Shown here: in pieces, positions 1 to 4,454 of the stretch
How the letters are laid out: each line of letters begins with the position of its first letter
Position numbering within the stretch: the stretch's first letter is position 1
DNA from: Oscillospiraceae bacterium
Lineage (GTDB): Bacteria > Bacillota > Clostridia > Oscillospirales > Oscillospiraceae
Direction: 5' to 3'
NCBI GenBank assembly: GCA_017399325.1
Contig: JAFQDY010000039.1
Span: 1 to 7,753, forward strand
Length of the DNA: 7,753 nucleotides
Made by a program: the position numbers and the translations under genes
Notes under the pieces: model-generated
What the model saw: the letters and a program-made list of their open reading frames with translations, nothing else
Database searches by the model: none
What the model was told of the DNA's origin: nothing

Positions 1-26
1 CTGGTTTGCAAACTGATGAAATAATG

Positions 27-62
27 AAAACAGCGTACCGTGCAAACGGTACGCTGTTTTTT
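27..62 (+). terminator. Intrinsic terminator of the gene upstream of the window
   Basis: A perfect 14-bp stem (27-40 paired with 47-60) encloses a 6-nt loop, and the run of T at 57-62 forms the tail. It lies directly after a TAA at 22-24, which could be the stop of a gene entering from the left (reading frame 1 gives only seven codons). Too little of that gene is present to identify it. The hairpin insulates the DUF1846 gene, which has its own promoter downstream. Confidence 0.9.
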
Positions 63-84
63 GTAAAAATCTTAGAAAATAACC

Positions 85-113
85 TTGCTATTTTTGCTAA
101 CTTCTTATACAAT
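85..113 (+). promoter_or_regulatory. Probable sigma-A promoter of the DUF1846 gene
   Basis: TTGCTA at 85-90 and TACAAT at 108-113 are separated by 17 bp, in a very AT-rich stretch between the upstream terminator and the start codon. The predicted transcription start is near 120, leaving a leader of about 43 nt. An alternative -10 (TATACA, 106-111) would have a poor 15-bp spacing. The -35 matches the consensus at four of six positions, so strength is uncertain. Confidence 0.6.
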
Positions 114-162
114 ATTAGTATTGTTTTTCGCTTAAAAACCGGTAAAGAGAGGCGTAGAGAAG

Positions 163-1626
163 ATGAAACGGGGCTTTGATCACGATAAATATATCCGCAC
201 CCAGTCTGCCCACATTCAGGAGCGGATCGCCCAGTTTGGCGGTAAACTCTATCTGGAGTTTGGCGGCAAGTTGTATGACGATAACCACGCGGCCCGGGTT
301 CTGCCCGGATTCCAGCCGGACAGTAAACTGCGGATGCTTCTGCAACTGAAAGAGCATGTGGAGATGGTGATCGCCATCAATGCCGATGACATTGAAAAGA
401 ACAAGATCCGCGGCGATCTGGGTATTACTTACGACCGGGATGTGATCCGGCTCATCGACATCTTCCGCAGTTTCGGATTATATGTTTCCAGCGTGGTGCT
501 GACCCGCTTCTCCGGCCAGAGTATGGCAAAGGCCTTTTCTGACCGGCTGGAGGCTATGGACATTAAGGTCTATCACCACTATGATATCCCCGGTTATCCT
601 GCCAATATTGCCCACATCGTCAGCGACGAGGGTTACGGCAAGAACGATTTTATCGAGACCACCCGTTCTTTGGTGGTGGTGACCGCCCCCGGCCCCGGCA
701 GCGGCAAACTGGCCACCTGTATGAGCCAACTTTACCACGAACATAAGCGTGGCGTGAAAGCCGGCTATGCAAAATTTGAAACATTCCCCGTGTGGAATCT
801 GCCTTTGAACCACCCTGTGAATTTGGCATATGAGGCGGCAACCGCCGACCTGAGCGATGTGAATATGATCGATCCCTTCCACCTGGAAGCCTACGGCCAG
901 ACCACCGTCAACTATAACCGGGATGTGGAAGCATTCCCTGTGCTGGTTGCTATGTTTGAGCGGATCTTGGGAGAGTGCCCCTACAAATCCCCCACGGATA
1001 TGGGCGTCAATATGGTGGGCAACTGCGTTGTGGACGATGAAGTGTGCCGTGAGGCATCCAGACAGGAAATTGTCCGTCGTTACTATGCAGCCCTGTGCGA
1101 GCATAAGCAGGGCAAGGCCGACCAAAGCCAAATTCTGAAGCTGGAACTGCTGATGAAGAAAGCCAACGTGACCGAAGATGCAAGAAAAGTAGTGGCGCCG
1201 GCTTTGGAAAAAGCGGAGCAGACCGGCAAACCCGCCGCGGCGATGGAACTGCCCAACGGCAAGATCGTCACCGGCAAGACCTCCAGTTTATTGGGCGCAT
1301 CTTCGGCGCTTCTGCTGAATGCCTTGAAAGCGCTGGCCGGCATCGACGATGCCCACCACCTGATCGCTCCCGAGGTCATTGACCCCATTCAGCATTTGAA
1401 AGTGGACCATTTGGGCAACCGCAATCCCAGATTGCATACCGACGAGGTGCTGATCGCTCTGTCTATCTGCGCTGCCACAGATCCTATGGCGGAAATGGCT
1501 ATGGAGCAACTGACAAAACTCCGTGGCTGCGAAGTCCATTCCTCTGTGATCTTGTCCCAGATGGATGAAAAGGTCTTCAAGCGGCTGGGTGTCAATCTCA
1601 CCTGCCAACCCCAATACAAAGGCTAA
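163..1626 (+). CDS. DUF1846 family protein
   Basis: The 487-residue product matches in length and sequence the DUF1846 family, common in Firmicutes and some Actinobacteria and usually near 500 residues. Its biochemical role is not established. Recognisable family features are the N-terminal start MKRGFDHDKYI, the segment GGKLYLEFGGKLYDD followed by HAARVLPGF (residues 26-50), and a glycine-rich P-loop-like stretch APGPGSGKLAT at 175-185. That stretch lacks the exact Walker A spacing, so it may bind a nucleotide or phosphate, but this is inference. The middle contains HPVNLAYEAATADL and the C-terminal third carries the conserved run NPRLHTDEVLIALSICAATD. No signal peptide or membrane segment is visible, so the protein is probably cytoplasmic. 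The ATG at 163 follows a modest purine-rich site (AGAGAGG near 146-152). The gene is monocistronic: a promoter lies upstream and a strong terminator follows four bases after the TAA. Confidence 0.93.
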   Translation: MKRGFDHDKYIRTQSAHIQERIAQFGGKLYLEFGGKLYDDNHAARVLPGFQPDSKLRMLLQLKEHVEMVIAINADDIEKNKIRGDLGITYDRDVIRLIDIFRSFGLYVSSVVLTRFSGQSMAKAFSDRLEAMDIKVYHHYDIPGYPANIAHIVSDEGYGKNDFIETTRSLVVVTAPGPGSGKLATCMSQLYHEHKRGVKAGYAKFETFPVWNLPLNHPVNLAYEAATADLSDVNMIDPFHLEAYGQTTVNYNRDVEAFPVLVAMFERILGECPYKSPTDMGVNMVGNCVVDDEVCREASRQEIVRRYYAALCEHKQGKADQSQILKLELLMKKANVTEDARKVVAPALEKAEQTGKPAAAMELPNGKIVTGKTSSLLGASSALLLNALKALAGIDDAHHLIAPEVIDPIQHLKVDHLGNRNPRLHTDEVLIALSICAATDPMAEMAMEQLTKLRGCEVHSSVILSQMDEKVFKRLGVNLTCQPQYKG

Positions 1627-1631
1627 AACGA

Positions 1632-1665
1632 AAGGTCGACTCGTAAGAGTCGACCTTCTTATTTT
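1632..1665. terminator. Bidirectional intrinsic terminator between convergent genes
   Basis: A perfect 11-bp stem (1632-1642 with 1647-1657) closes a GTAA loop. On the plus strand it is followed by CTTATTTT, ending the DUF1846 transcript. On the minus strand it lies directly after the stop of the FliB-like gene (TAA complementary to 1659-1661) and is followed by TCGTTTT, so it probably ends that transcript as well. The two genes' stop codons are only about 32 bp apart. Confidence 0.9.
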
Positions 1666-2654
1666 AATAGTCCGAGCAAATGCACATCGGTGAGGGCCGG
1701 GGCGGCGTACGCGCCGTCAAAAATGGCCTCTAAATTGTCGATGTCGTTTTCGATCTCTTTGGAAAACAGTTGGGCAGTTTCCGTGAAATCGCCACCCAAA
1801 TACCCGATAAGCAAGCAAGCGGTGATGGCAAATTTGGCCCGGCAAAGGATGTCATAATCGCTGACCGCCTGCAGATAGTACCGCTCGATAAAATACCGCA
1901 ACAAAGCCTTATACTGTCTGTTCCAATCCGGCGCAACAGCAGGGGATTGCAGCCGCATTTTCCACCTGTCGGTCAGGATCTCCAAATTAAGGAAAAATTC
2001 CAACAGGGCTTGGGGATTCGCATCTTGCGCAAATTGCTTGGCATCGGCAAGACAATCTTCCGGACAAAGCGCCGCCTGCGCTCCGCCGTCCAACTCCTCT
2101 TGCACTTCGTGGGCATAGAGAAGAAAAACCGCTAAAATTTGGGGGAAAGACAGGGTCGTACCTTTCAAAAACGCCAAAAATTCAGCGCGGGTGCGCAAGA
2201 GGATCTCCATAATTTCCCCGTCGTAGTCCGGTTTTTCACCGCCGTCGGTGACCTTGGAAACCGTTTCCCAATTTTCGTCAGAGAGGATCAGCCGGGCCGC
2301 CTGGGGGCAGGACAGTTCCAGACCCAGTTCCGTAAATGTGCCGTAATCGTGGCGCAGCCGGGGGAATTCCCGGCAGACTTTGCACAGGGCATCGTGGCCC
2401 AACTCCGCATGAATGCGGCACAGGCCGTCTTCCCGCCACATCGGGCAGCGGCCGTTTTCAATTTCCATAACGATGCCATCTTCGGTGCTTTTCAGCACTT
2501 GCCGCAAACGGTCGCCCAGATCACCGGGTAGCCCCCGGTAAAATGCGGCGGCTGCGTCGTCCACATCCACGCACCACCCGGCGCAACAACTGTCGGGACA
2601 GGCTGCGGCGATGCAGGAAAACTTCTCATAATAAGCGGGGTAAGAAATCTTCAT
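1659..2654 (-). CDS. FliB-like cysteine-cluster protein (flagellin lysine-N-methylase family)
   Basis: The 331-residue protein has the N-terminal cysteine pattern of the FliB / YkgJ-type CxxCxxCC family: C14, C19, C23-C24 and C28 within CPDSCCAGWC, then C70, C79 (DGLCRIHAELG), C91 and C94 (LCKVCREFPR) and C116 (LSCPQA). FliB of Salmonella methylates lysines of flagellin and has been reported to need a [4Fe-4S] cluster, and these cysteines are the likely ligands. Clostridial members are routinely annotated as flagellin lysine-N-methylase, but nothing in this window is flagellar, so the real substrate is unknown. The C-terminal half (about 150-331) is helical without recognisable motifs. The ATG is preceded by AAGGAG (complement of 2659-2664) at a short 4-nt spacing. 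The only start signals are squeezed against the terminator of the DivIVA-like gene upstream, so expression may depend on read-through. Confidence 0.85.
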   Translation of the reverse strand: MKISYPAYYEKFSCIAAACPDSCCAGWCVDVDDAAAAFYRGLPGDLGDRLRQVLKSTEDGIVMEIENGRCPMWREDGLCRIHAELGHDALCKVCREFPRLRHDYGTFTELGLELSCPQAARLILSDENWETVSKVTDGGEKPDYDGEIMEILLRTRAEFLAFLKGTTLSFPQILAVFLLYAHEVQEELDGGAQAALCPEDCLADAKQFAQDANPQALLEFFLNLEILTDRWKMRLQSPAVAPDWNRQYKALLRYFIERYYLQAVSDYDILCRAKFAITACLLIGYLGGDFTETAQLFSKEIENDIDNLEAIFDGAYAAPALTDVHLLGLLK

Positions 2655-2666
2655 AAAACTCCTTAA

Positions 2667-2695
2667 AAAAGGGAAAGCGCGATGCTTTCCCTTTT
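2667..2695 (-). terminator. Intrinsic terminator between the DivIVA-like and FliB-like genes
   Basis: On the minus strand a 12-bp stem (complement of 2684-2695 pairing with 2667-2678) with a 5-nt loop is followed by T residues from the complement of 2665-2670. The A-rich 5' arm and T-rich 3' arm make it a normal intrinsic terminator for the DivIVA-like gene, whose stop is at 2700-2702. Its T-tract runs straight into the AAGGAG site of the FliB-like gene, so no room remains for a separate promoter between hairpin and start codon. Confidence 0.85.
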
Positions 2696-2699
2696 GTCT

Positions 2700-3215
2700 T
2701 TAAACTTCAGAATCCGGCTTGATGGCATACAGAGCAGAGATCGCATTTTGGAACAGTTCCTGTGTGCCGTTGATGGCCTGCTGATAGGCCTGCAGGCGGG
2801 CGTTGGCCTGCCCTGCCAGATCGGCAACTTCCGCCACGGCAGCTTCAGCCTTTGCGGCGGTGTCAGCCAAAATCGCATTGGCTTGGGTGTAGATCTGCTG
2901 GGCGCGCTCCCGGGCCATTCGCTCGGCTTGCTCGGCACGGCGGTAGAATTCCAGTTCCTCCTGAGCCGGAACGGCCTCTGCTTTTTCCGGCGCGGAGGCC
3001 AGTTGGGCCTCTAACTCCGCGCAACGCGCCAAAGCGGCGGCGAGTTCGGCCTGCAAGTCGGCGTTGCCGGCAGATGCCTTCTGATTGGCGATGGCCAGTT
3101 GGTTGTTCAGTTGTTCGATCTGTGCCTTGTGCTGGTTGTTCAAAAGTTCAATGTAGTGGACAACGTCCTGCCGGTTAAAGCCGTTAAATGCAGAACGGAA
3201 ATTCTTTGCAGCCAT
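2700..3215 (-). CDS. DivIVA-like coiled-coil protein
   Basis: This 171-residue protein begins MAAKNFRSAFNGFNRQDVVHYI, which resembles the short DivIVA/GpsB N-terminal module (an F-x-G-[YF]-x-x-x-[ED]V pattern followed by a hydrophobic helix) that binds membrane or peptidoglycan-machinery partners. The rest is almost entirely predicted coiled coil: about residues 22-75, rich in Q, N, A and E, then an Ala/Pro linker (75-85), then about 86-160 with many A, E, R and Q. No transmembrane segment is visible. DivIVA-family proteins mark curved membrane at septa and poles; that role here is inference from the N-terminus and coiled-coil layout, and the protein is shorter and more Ala-rich than typical DivIVA. 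A start 15 codons upstream (3260) is possible in frame, but the ATG at 3215 has a strong GGAGG site (complement of about 3222-3229) and the upstream codons overlap the promoter. Confidence 0.72.
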   Translation of the reverse strand: MAAKNFRSAFNGFNRQDVVHYIELLNNQHKAQIEQLNNQLAIANQKASAGNADLQAELAAALARCAELEAQLASAPEKAEAVPAQEELEFYRRAEQAERMARERAQQIYTQANAILADTAAKAEAAVAEVADLAGQANARLQAYQQAINGTQELFQNAISALYAIKPDSEV

Positions 3216-3233
3216 AAAAATACCTCCTCGGAG

Positions 3234-3260
3234 ATGTGCTTTAATGGGAGTATAGCACAT
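3234..3260. promoter_or_regulatory. Inverted repeat over the -10 and start site of the DivIVA-like gene
   Basis: ATGTGCT (3234-3240) and AGCACAT (3254-3260) are perfect 7-bp inverted arms separated by 13 bp. The left arm falls in the transcribed leader and the right arm overlaps the -10 element, so a dimeric regulator bound here would block the promoter. No regulator gene for it is visible in the window, and chance symmetry is possible. Confidence 0.4.
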
Positions 3261-3277
3261 TTATGGCGAAAAAACAA
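3249..3277 (-). promoter_or_regulatory. Sigma-A promoter of the DivIVA-like gene, extended -10
   Basis: On the minus strand TTGTTT (complement of 3272-3277) and TATACT (complement of 3249-3254) are separated by exactly 17 bp. The -10 is preceded by TGC, an extended -10 feature. The predicted start of transcription is near 3242, giving a leader of about 27 nt that contains the strong ribosome binding site. Confidence 0.8.
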
Positions 3278-3330
3278 CTATTTTCCCAAAGAAAAGGGGA
3301 AAAGGCCGCCTGCAATTTTGAAAACCCCTC

Positions 3331-3359
3331 TTTACAAACGGGAAAAAACTTGTTATAAT
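3331..3359 (+). promoter_or_regulatory. Strong promoter of the tRNA-Arg gene
   Basis: TTTACA at 3331-3336 and a perfect TATAAT at 3354-3359 are spaced by 17 bp. The predicted start near 3366 lies about 10 nt before the first base of the mature tRNA, the usual arrangement for a single tRNA transcription unit. Confidence 0.88.
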
Positions 3360-3376
3360 AAGCGAACTTTGAGTAT

Positions 3377-3452
3377 GCACCGGTGGCTCAATGGATAGAG
3401 CATCGGATTCCGGTTCCGAGGGTTGGGGGTTCGAGTCCCTTCCGGTGTACCA
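3377..3452 (+). tRNA. tRNA-Arg (anticodon CCG)
   Basis: A complete 76-nt cloverleaf is present. The acceptor stem is GCACCGG / CCGGTGT with a G-U first pair. The D arm is GCTC...GAGC, and the anticodon stem TCGGA / TCCGA holds the loop TTCCGGT with CCG at 3410-3412, reading the arginine codon CGG. A 5-nt variable loop follows, and the T arm has TTCGAGT in the loop with two G-U pairs at the base of the stem. The discriminator base is A (3449) and CCA is encoded (3450-3452). It has its own promoter and terminator, so it is a one-gene unit. Parts of its T arm and acceptor stem recur downstream at 3510-3522 (inverted) and 3625-3640 (direct), which suggests past insertion or recombination at the tRNA 3' end. 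Confidence 0.97.
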
Positions 3453-3496
3453 AATAAAAGAGCAGATACCCACAAGGGGTATCTGCTCTTTTATTT
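3453..3496 (+). terminator. Terminator of tRNA-Arg with a 20-bp stem
   Basis: An unusually long perfect stem pairs 3452-3471 with 3477-3496 around the 5-nt loop ACAAG, with TTTTATTT forming the end of the 3' arm. The left arm begins at the last A of the encoded CCA, so the hairpin abuts the mature tRNA and must be removed during 3' processing. Confidence 0.92.
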
Positions 3497-3509
3497 CGCA
3501 CTTCGTGCG

Positions 3510-3636
3510 GGAAGGGACTCGAAAAATATAAATGCAACAGTCCAGTGGACTGTTGCTGCAACCAGTTCAAAAACTGGTTGCTACCTTAATTTTTGCCCGT
3601 CCCCCGCAAGGGCAAAAATGCAAACGAGTCCCTTCC
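3510..3636. mobile_element. Possible 127-bp MITE-like unit with 12-bp terminal inverted repeats
   Basis: GGAAGGGACTCG (3510-3521) and its exact reverse complement CGAGTCCCTTCC (3625-3636) bound a segment holding three of the internal hairpins. The termini are identical in sequence to the T-arm/acceptor part of the adjacent tRNA-Arg (3432-3443). No flanking target-site duplication is obvious and there is no transposase, so calling it mobile is inference. Confidence 0.35.
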
Positions 3637-3663
3637 GGTGGTTATCAAAAATGCAAACGAGTC
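3613..3663 (+). repeat. Two 18-bp direct repeats, 33-bp period
   Basis: CAAAAATGCAAACGAGTC occurs at 3613-3630 and again, without mismatch, at 3646-3663. Fifteen bases lie between the copies, beginning with the CCTTCCGGTG that extends the tRNA-end copy. This looks like a small tandem duplication, or like repeated cassette junctions within the mosaic. Confidence 0.85.
3625..3640 (+). repeat. 16-nt copy of the tRNA-Arg 3' end (att-like)
   Basis: CGAGTCCCTTCCGGTG here is identical to 3432-3447 inside tRNA-Arg, covering the T-loop end, T stem and acceptor strand. Duplicated tRNA 3' ends usually mark attachment sites of integrated elements. The distance is only 193 bp and no integrase is present, so at best this is a scar or a cassette boundary. 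Confidence 0.55.
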
Positions 3664-3744
3664 GTACGCCGCCCTGTGGGCGGCAACAATCCTTTAGTCA
3701 GCCGATCAGTTTGACGACTCCCGTTACATAATGGAGCCATCTGC

Positions 3745-3954
3745 TTATTTTGAAATCTGTGGATTATCGGTACGCCCCAGCAAATAATCCACGGAAACGC
3801 CAAAATAATCCGCAAAAGCAAGCAATGTTTCATAATCTGCTTCACGCTCGCCGGTTTCATATCTGCTGATACTGTTTTGGTTCATACCTAAATCCATAGC
3901 AAGTTTAACTTGGGATATATGCTTTTTTGTGCGTAATTCTTTTAACCGTTGCAT
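3745..3954 (-). CDS. XRE/Cro-family transcriptional repressor
   Basis: The 69-residue protein is a single helix-turn-helix domain of the XRE/Cro/C1 type, with the pattern LKELRTKKHISQVKLA (residues 4-19), a recognition region NQNSISRYETGEREAD (25-40), and the typical closing FADYFGVSVDYLLGRTD (47-63). Such proteins bind palindromic operators as dimers. There is no C-terminal sensing or peptidase domain. The start is well fixed: AAGGAGG lies 9 nt upstream (complement of 3964-3970). It is divergent from the DUF6809-like gene, and the 78-bp shared region holds two matching 17-bp palindromes, so it very probably represses that gene and perhaps itself. Its AT-rich codons (AAA, ATT, TTA) differ from the GC-rich flanking genes, suggesting acquisition. 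Stand-alone repressors like this are common in prophage and conjugative-element cargo. Confidence 0.93.
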   Translation of the reverse strand: MQRLKELRTKKHISQVKLAMDLGMNQNSISRYETGEREADYETLLAFADYFGVSVDYLLGRTDNPQISK

Positions 3955-3968
3955 TTACATTCTCCTCC

Positions 3969-3997
3969 TTGACATTAGTATACCAAAACGGTATAAT
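3969..3997 (+). promoter_or_regulatory. Perfect consensus promoter of the DUF6809-like gene
   Basis: TTGACA at 3969-3974 and TATAAT at 3992-3997, both exact consensus, are separated by the optimal 17 bp. The predicted start is near 4003-4004, about 30 nt before the ATG at 4033. The -35 shares two bases with the ribosome binding site of the divergent repressor gene. Operator 1 fills most of the spacer and overlaps the -10. A promoter this strong would normally need tight repression. Confidence 0.9.
3979..3995. promoter_or_regulatory. Operator 1 for the XRE repressor
   Basis: TATACC-AAAAC-GGTATA is a perfect 6-bp inverted repeat with a 5-bp centre. It sits between the -35 and -10 of the rightward promoter, where a bound dimer would exclude RNA polymerase. 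It also overlaps a possible leftward -10 (TATACT, complement of 3977-3982) for the repressor gene, consistent with autoregulation. Confidence 0.75.
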
Positions 3998-4002
3998 AAA
4001 AA

Positions 4003-4019
4003 TATCCCAATTCGGTATA
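4003..4019. promoter_or_regulatory. Operator 2 for the XRE repressor
   Basis: TATCCC-AATTC-GGTATA has the same half-site, the same 5-bp centre and one degenerate base compared with operator 1. The two centres are 24 bp apart. It begins at the predicted transcription start of the rightward gene and ends at its ribosome binding site. A weaker second site is typical of Cro/C1-like cooperative or graded repression; binding is inferred. Confidence 0.65.
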
Positions 4020-4032
4020 AGGAGGAAATAAT

Positions 4033-4383
4033 ATGAACCGCTACATTGAAAACTTAAAATCCTTCCTTGCTGAGCAGACGCCCAATTATATTTATGATGA
4101 CGCGAACTCTCTGCTTGAAATGTTGTATTATTACTATACGACCAGCAACCCTGTGGATAATGCTGTGATACGCTGCCAGTTTAAGAAGTTGAATGATGTT
4201 CTGTGCCACCTGTCCTTGAATGAGAGTGAAGTCGTCTTTTCGTTAACCGGAGACTTATGCATTGCCCACGAACGGCAGGCCTTTCTTGATGGCATTCACG
4301 TAGGTATGCGGTTGTTTTCGGAACTGAATGAATTACAAAATGAATCACAGGGGATTGCCACGTCGCTATGCTCCTCGCAATGA
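4033..4383 (+). CDS. DUF6809-like small protein with repeat-derived tail
   Basis: This 116-residue acidic, probably helical protein resembles from memory the small Firmicutes family DUF6809: a central run ending NPVDNAVIRCQFKKL (residues 39-53), then LSLNESEVVF and the near-C-terminal signature CIAHERQAFLDGIHVGMRL (76-94). No enzyme motif, signal peptide or membrane segment is seen and the function is unknown. The start has AAGGAGG at 4019-4025, 7 nt upstream. The family-like sequence ends near residue 100; residues 107-116 (GIATSLCSSQ) and the stop are encoded by a dispersed-type repeat at 4352-4384. The native C-terminus may therefore have been replaced. It is expressed from the consensus promoter under two operators of the divergent XRE protein, and shares its AT-rich composition. 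The family name is less certain than the reading frame. Confidence 0.75.
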   Translation: MNRYIENLKSFLAEQTPNYIYDDANSLLEMLYYYYTTSNPVDNAVIRCQFKKLNDVLCHLSLNESEVVFSLTGDLCIAHERQAFLDGIHVGMRLFSELNELQNESQGIATSLCSSQ

Positions 4384-4384
4384 C
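4352..4384. repeat. Dispersed repeat of the GGATTGCCACG...CTCGCAATGAC type
   Basis: The segment starts GGATTGCCACGTCGCTATG and ends CTCCTCGCAATGAC, with ATTGC / GCAAT as its outer inverted ends. I recognise this pattern as a short repeat seen many times in genomes of Clostridia and some other bacteria. It supplies the last codons and stop of the DUF6809-like gene. The run of T at 4389-4394 just after it may let it act as a weak terminator. Confidence 0.6.
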
Positions 4385-4415
4385 GCAGTTTTTTCTTCCC
4401 TTTTTCCCGTTCTTA

Positions 4416-4424
4416 TGCTAAAAT
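4416..4424 (+). promoter_or_regulatory. Possible extended -10 promoter of the TPR operon
   Basis: TGCTAAAAT (4416-4424) fits an extended -10 (TG-N-TAAAAT). No good -35 lies 16-18 bp upstream, where the sequence is a pyrimidine run. It is the only candidate in the 71 bp between the preceding stop and the TPR start, so it is offered with low confidence. Read-through from the strong promoter at 3969 is the alternative. Confidence 0.4.
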
Positions 4425-4454
4425 AAAAGAAAGTTTCTGAAGGAGAAAAACGCT

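Larger units (their letters stand above)
3497..3720. repeat. Gene-free mosaic of short hairpins beside the tRNA
   Basis: No gene is supported between the tRNA terminator and the repressor gene. The segment is almost entirely made of small inverted repeats: 3497-3509 (5-bp arms, loop TTC), 3534-3556 (11-bp arms around one base), 3558-3581 (10-bp arms, loop CAAA), 3589-3619 (10-bp arms, 11-nt loop) and 3668-3684 (7-bp arms, loop TGT). Larger inverted pairs frame them: 3510-3521 with 3625-3636, and 3659-3665 with 3714-3720. Short open frames crossing it are by-products of the symmetric sequence. It resembles a nested palindromic or MITE-like element rather than regulatory DNA; the family is not known to me. 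Confidence 0.75.

Noticed and set aside
478..1131. Long minus-strand frame opposite the DUF1846 gene (217 codons)
   Set aside because: Shadow of the GC-rich coding sequence: unusual His/Gly-rich composition, no ribosome binding site, no recognisable family.
2139..2531. Plus-strand frame of 130 codons opposite the FliB-like gene
   Set aside because: The opposite strand encodes a conserved cysteine pattern; this frame has no start signal or family resemblance.
3261..3570. Minus-strand open frames containing RKGLEPPTLGTGIRCS and GRDSNPQPSEPESDALS
   Set aside because: These are antisense translations of the tRNA-Arg gene and its terminator, a well-known source of false protein entries.
3432..3640. 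attL/attR of a complete integrated island
   Set aside because: The two direct copies of the tRNA end are 193 bp apart with no integrase or cargo between them, and no further copy was seen after the XRE/DUF6809 cassette.
3613..3663. A miniature CRISPR array (18-bp repeat, 15-bp spacer)
   Set aside because: Only two units, the repeat and spacer are too short, and there are no cas genes; the spacer is part of the tRNA-end copy.
3423..3731. Plus-strand frames of 102 and 60 codons across the hairpin mosaic
   Set aside because: They start inside the tRNA or within palindromes, have no ribosome binding site, and their sequence simply mirrors the repeats.
3745..4383. A classical toxin-antitoxin pair
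   Set aside because: The genes are divergent rather than co-transcribed, and the DUF6809-like protein shows no known toxin motif; a repressor-target switch is as far as the sequence goes.
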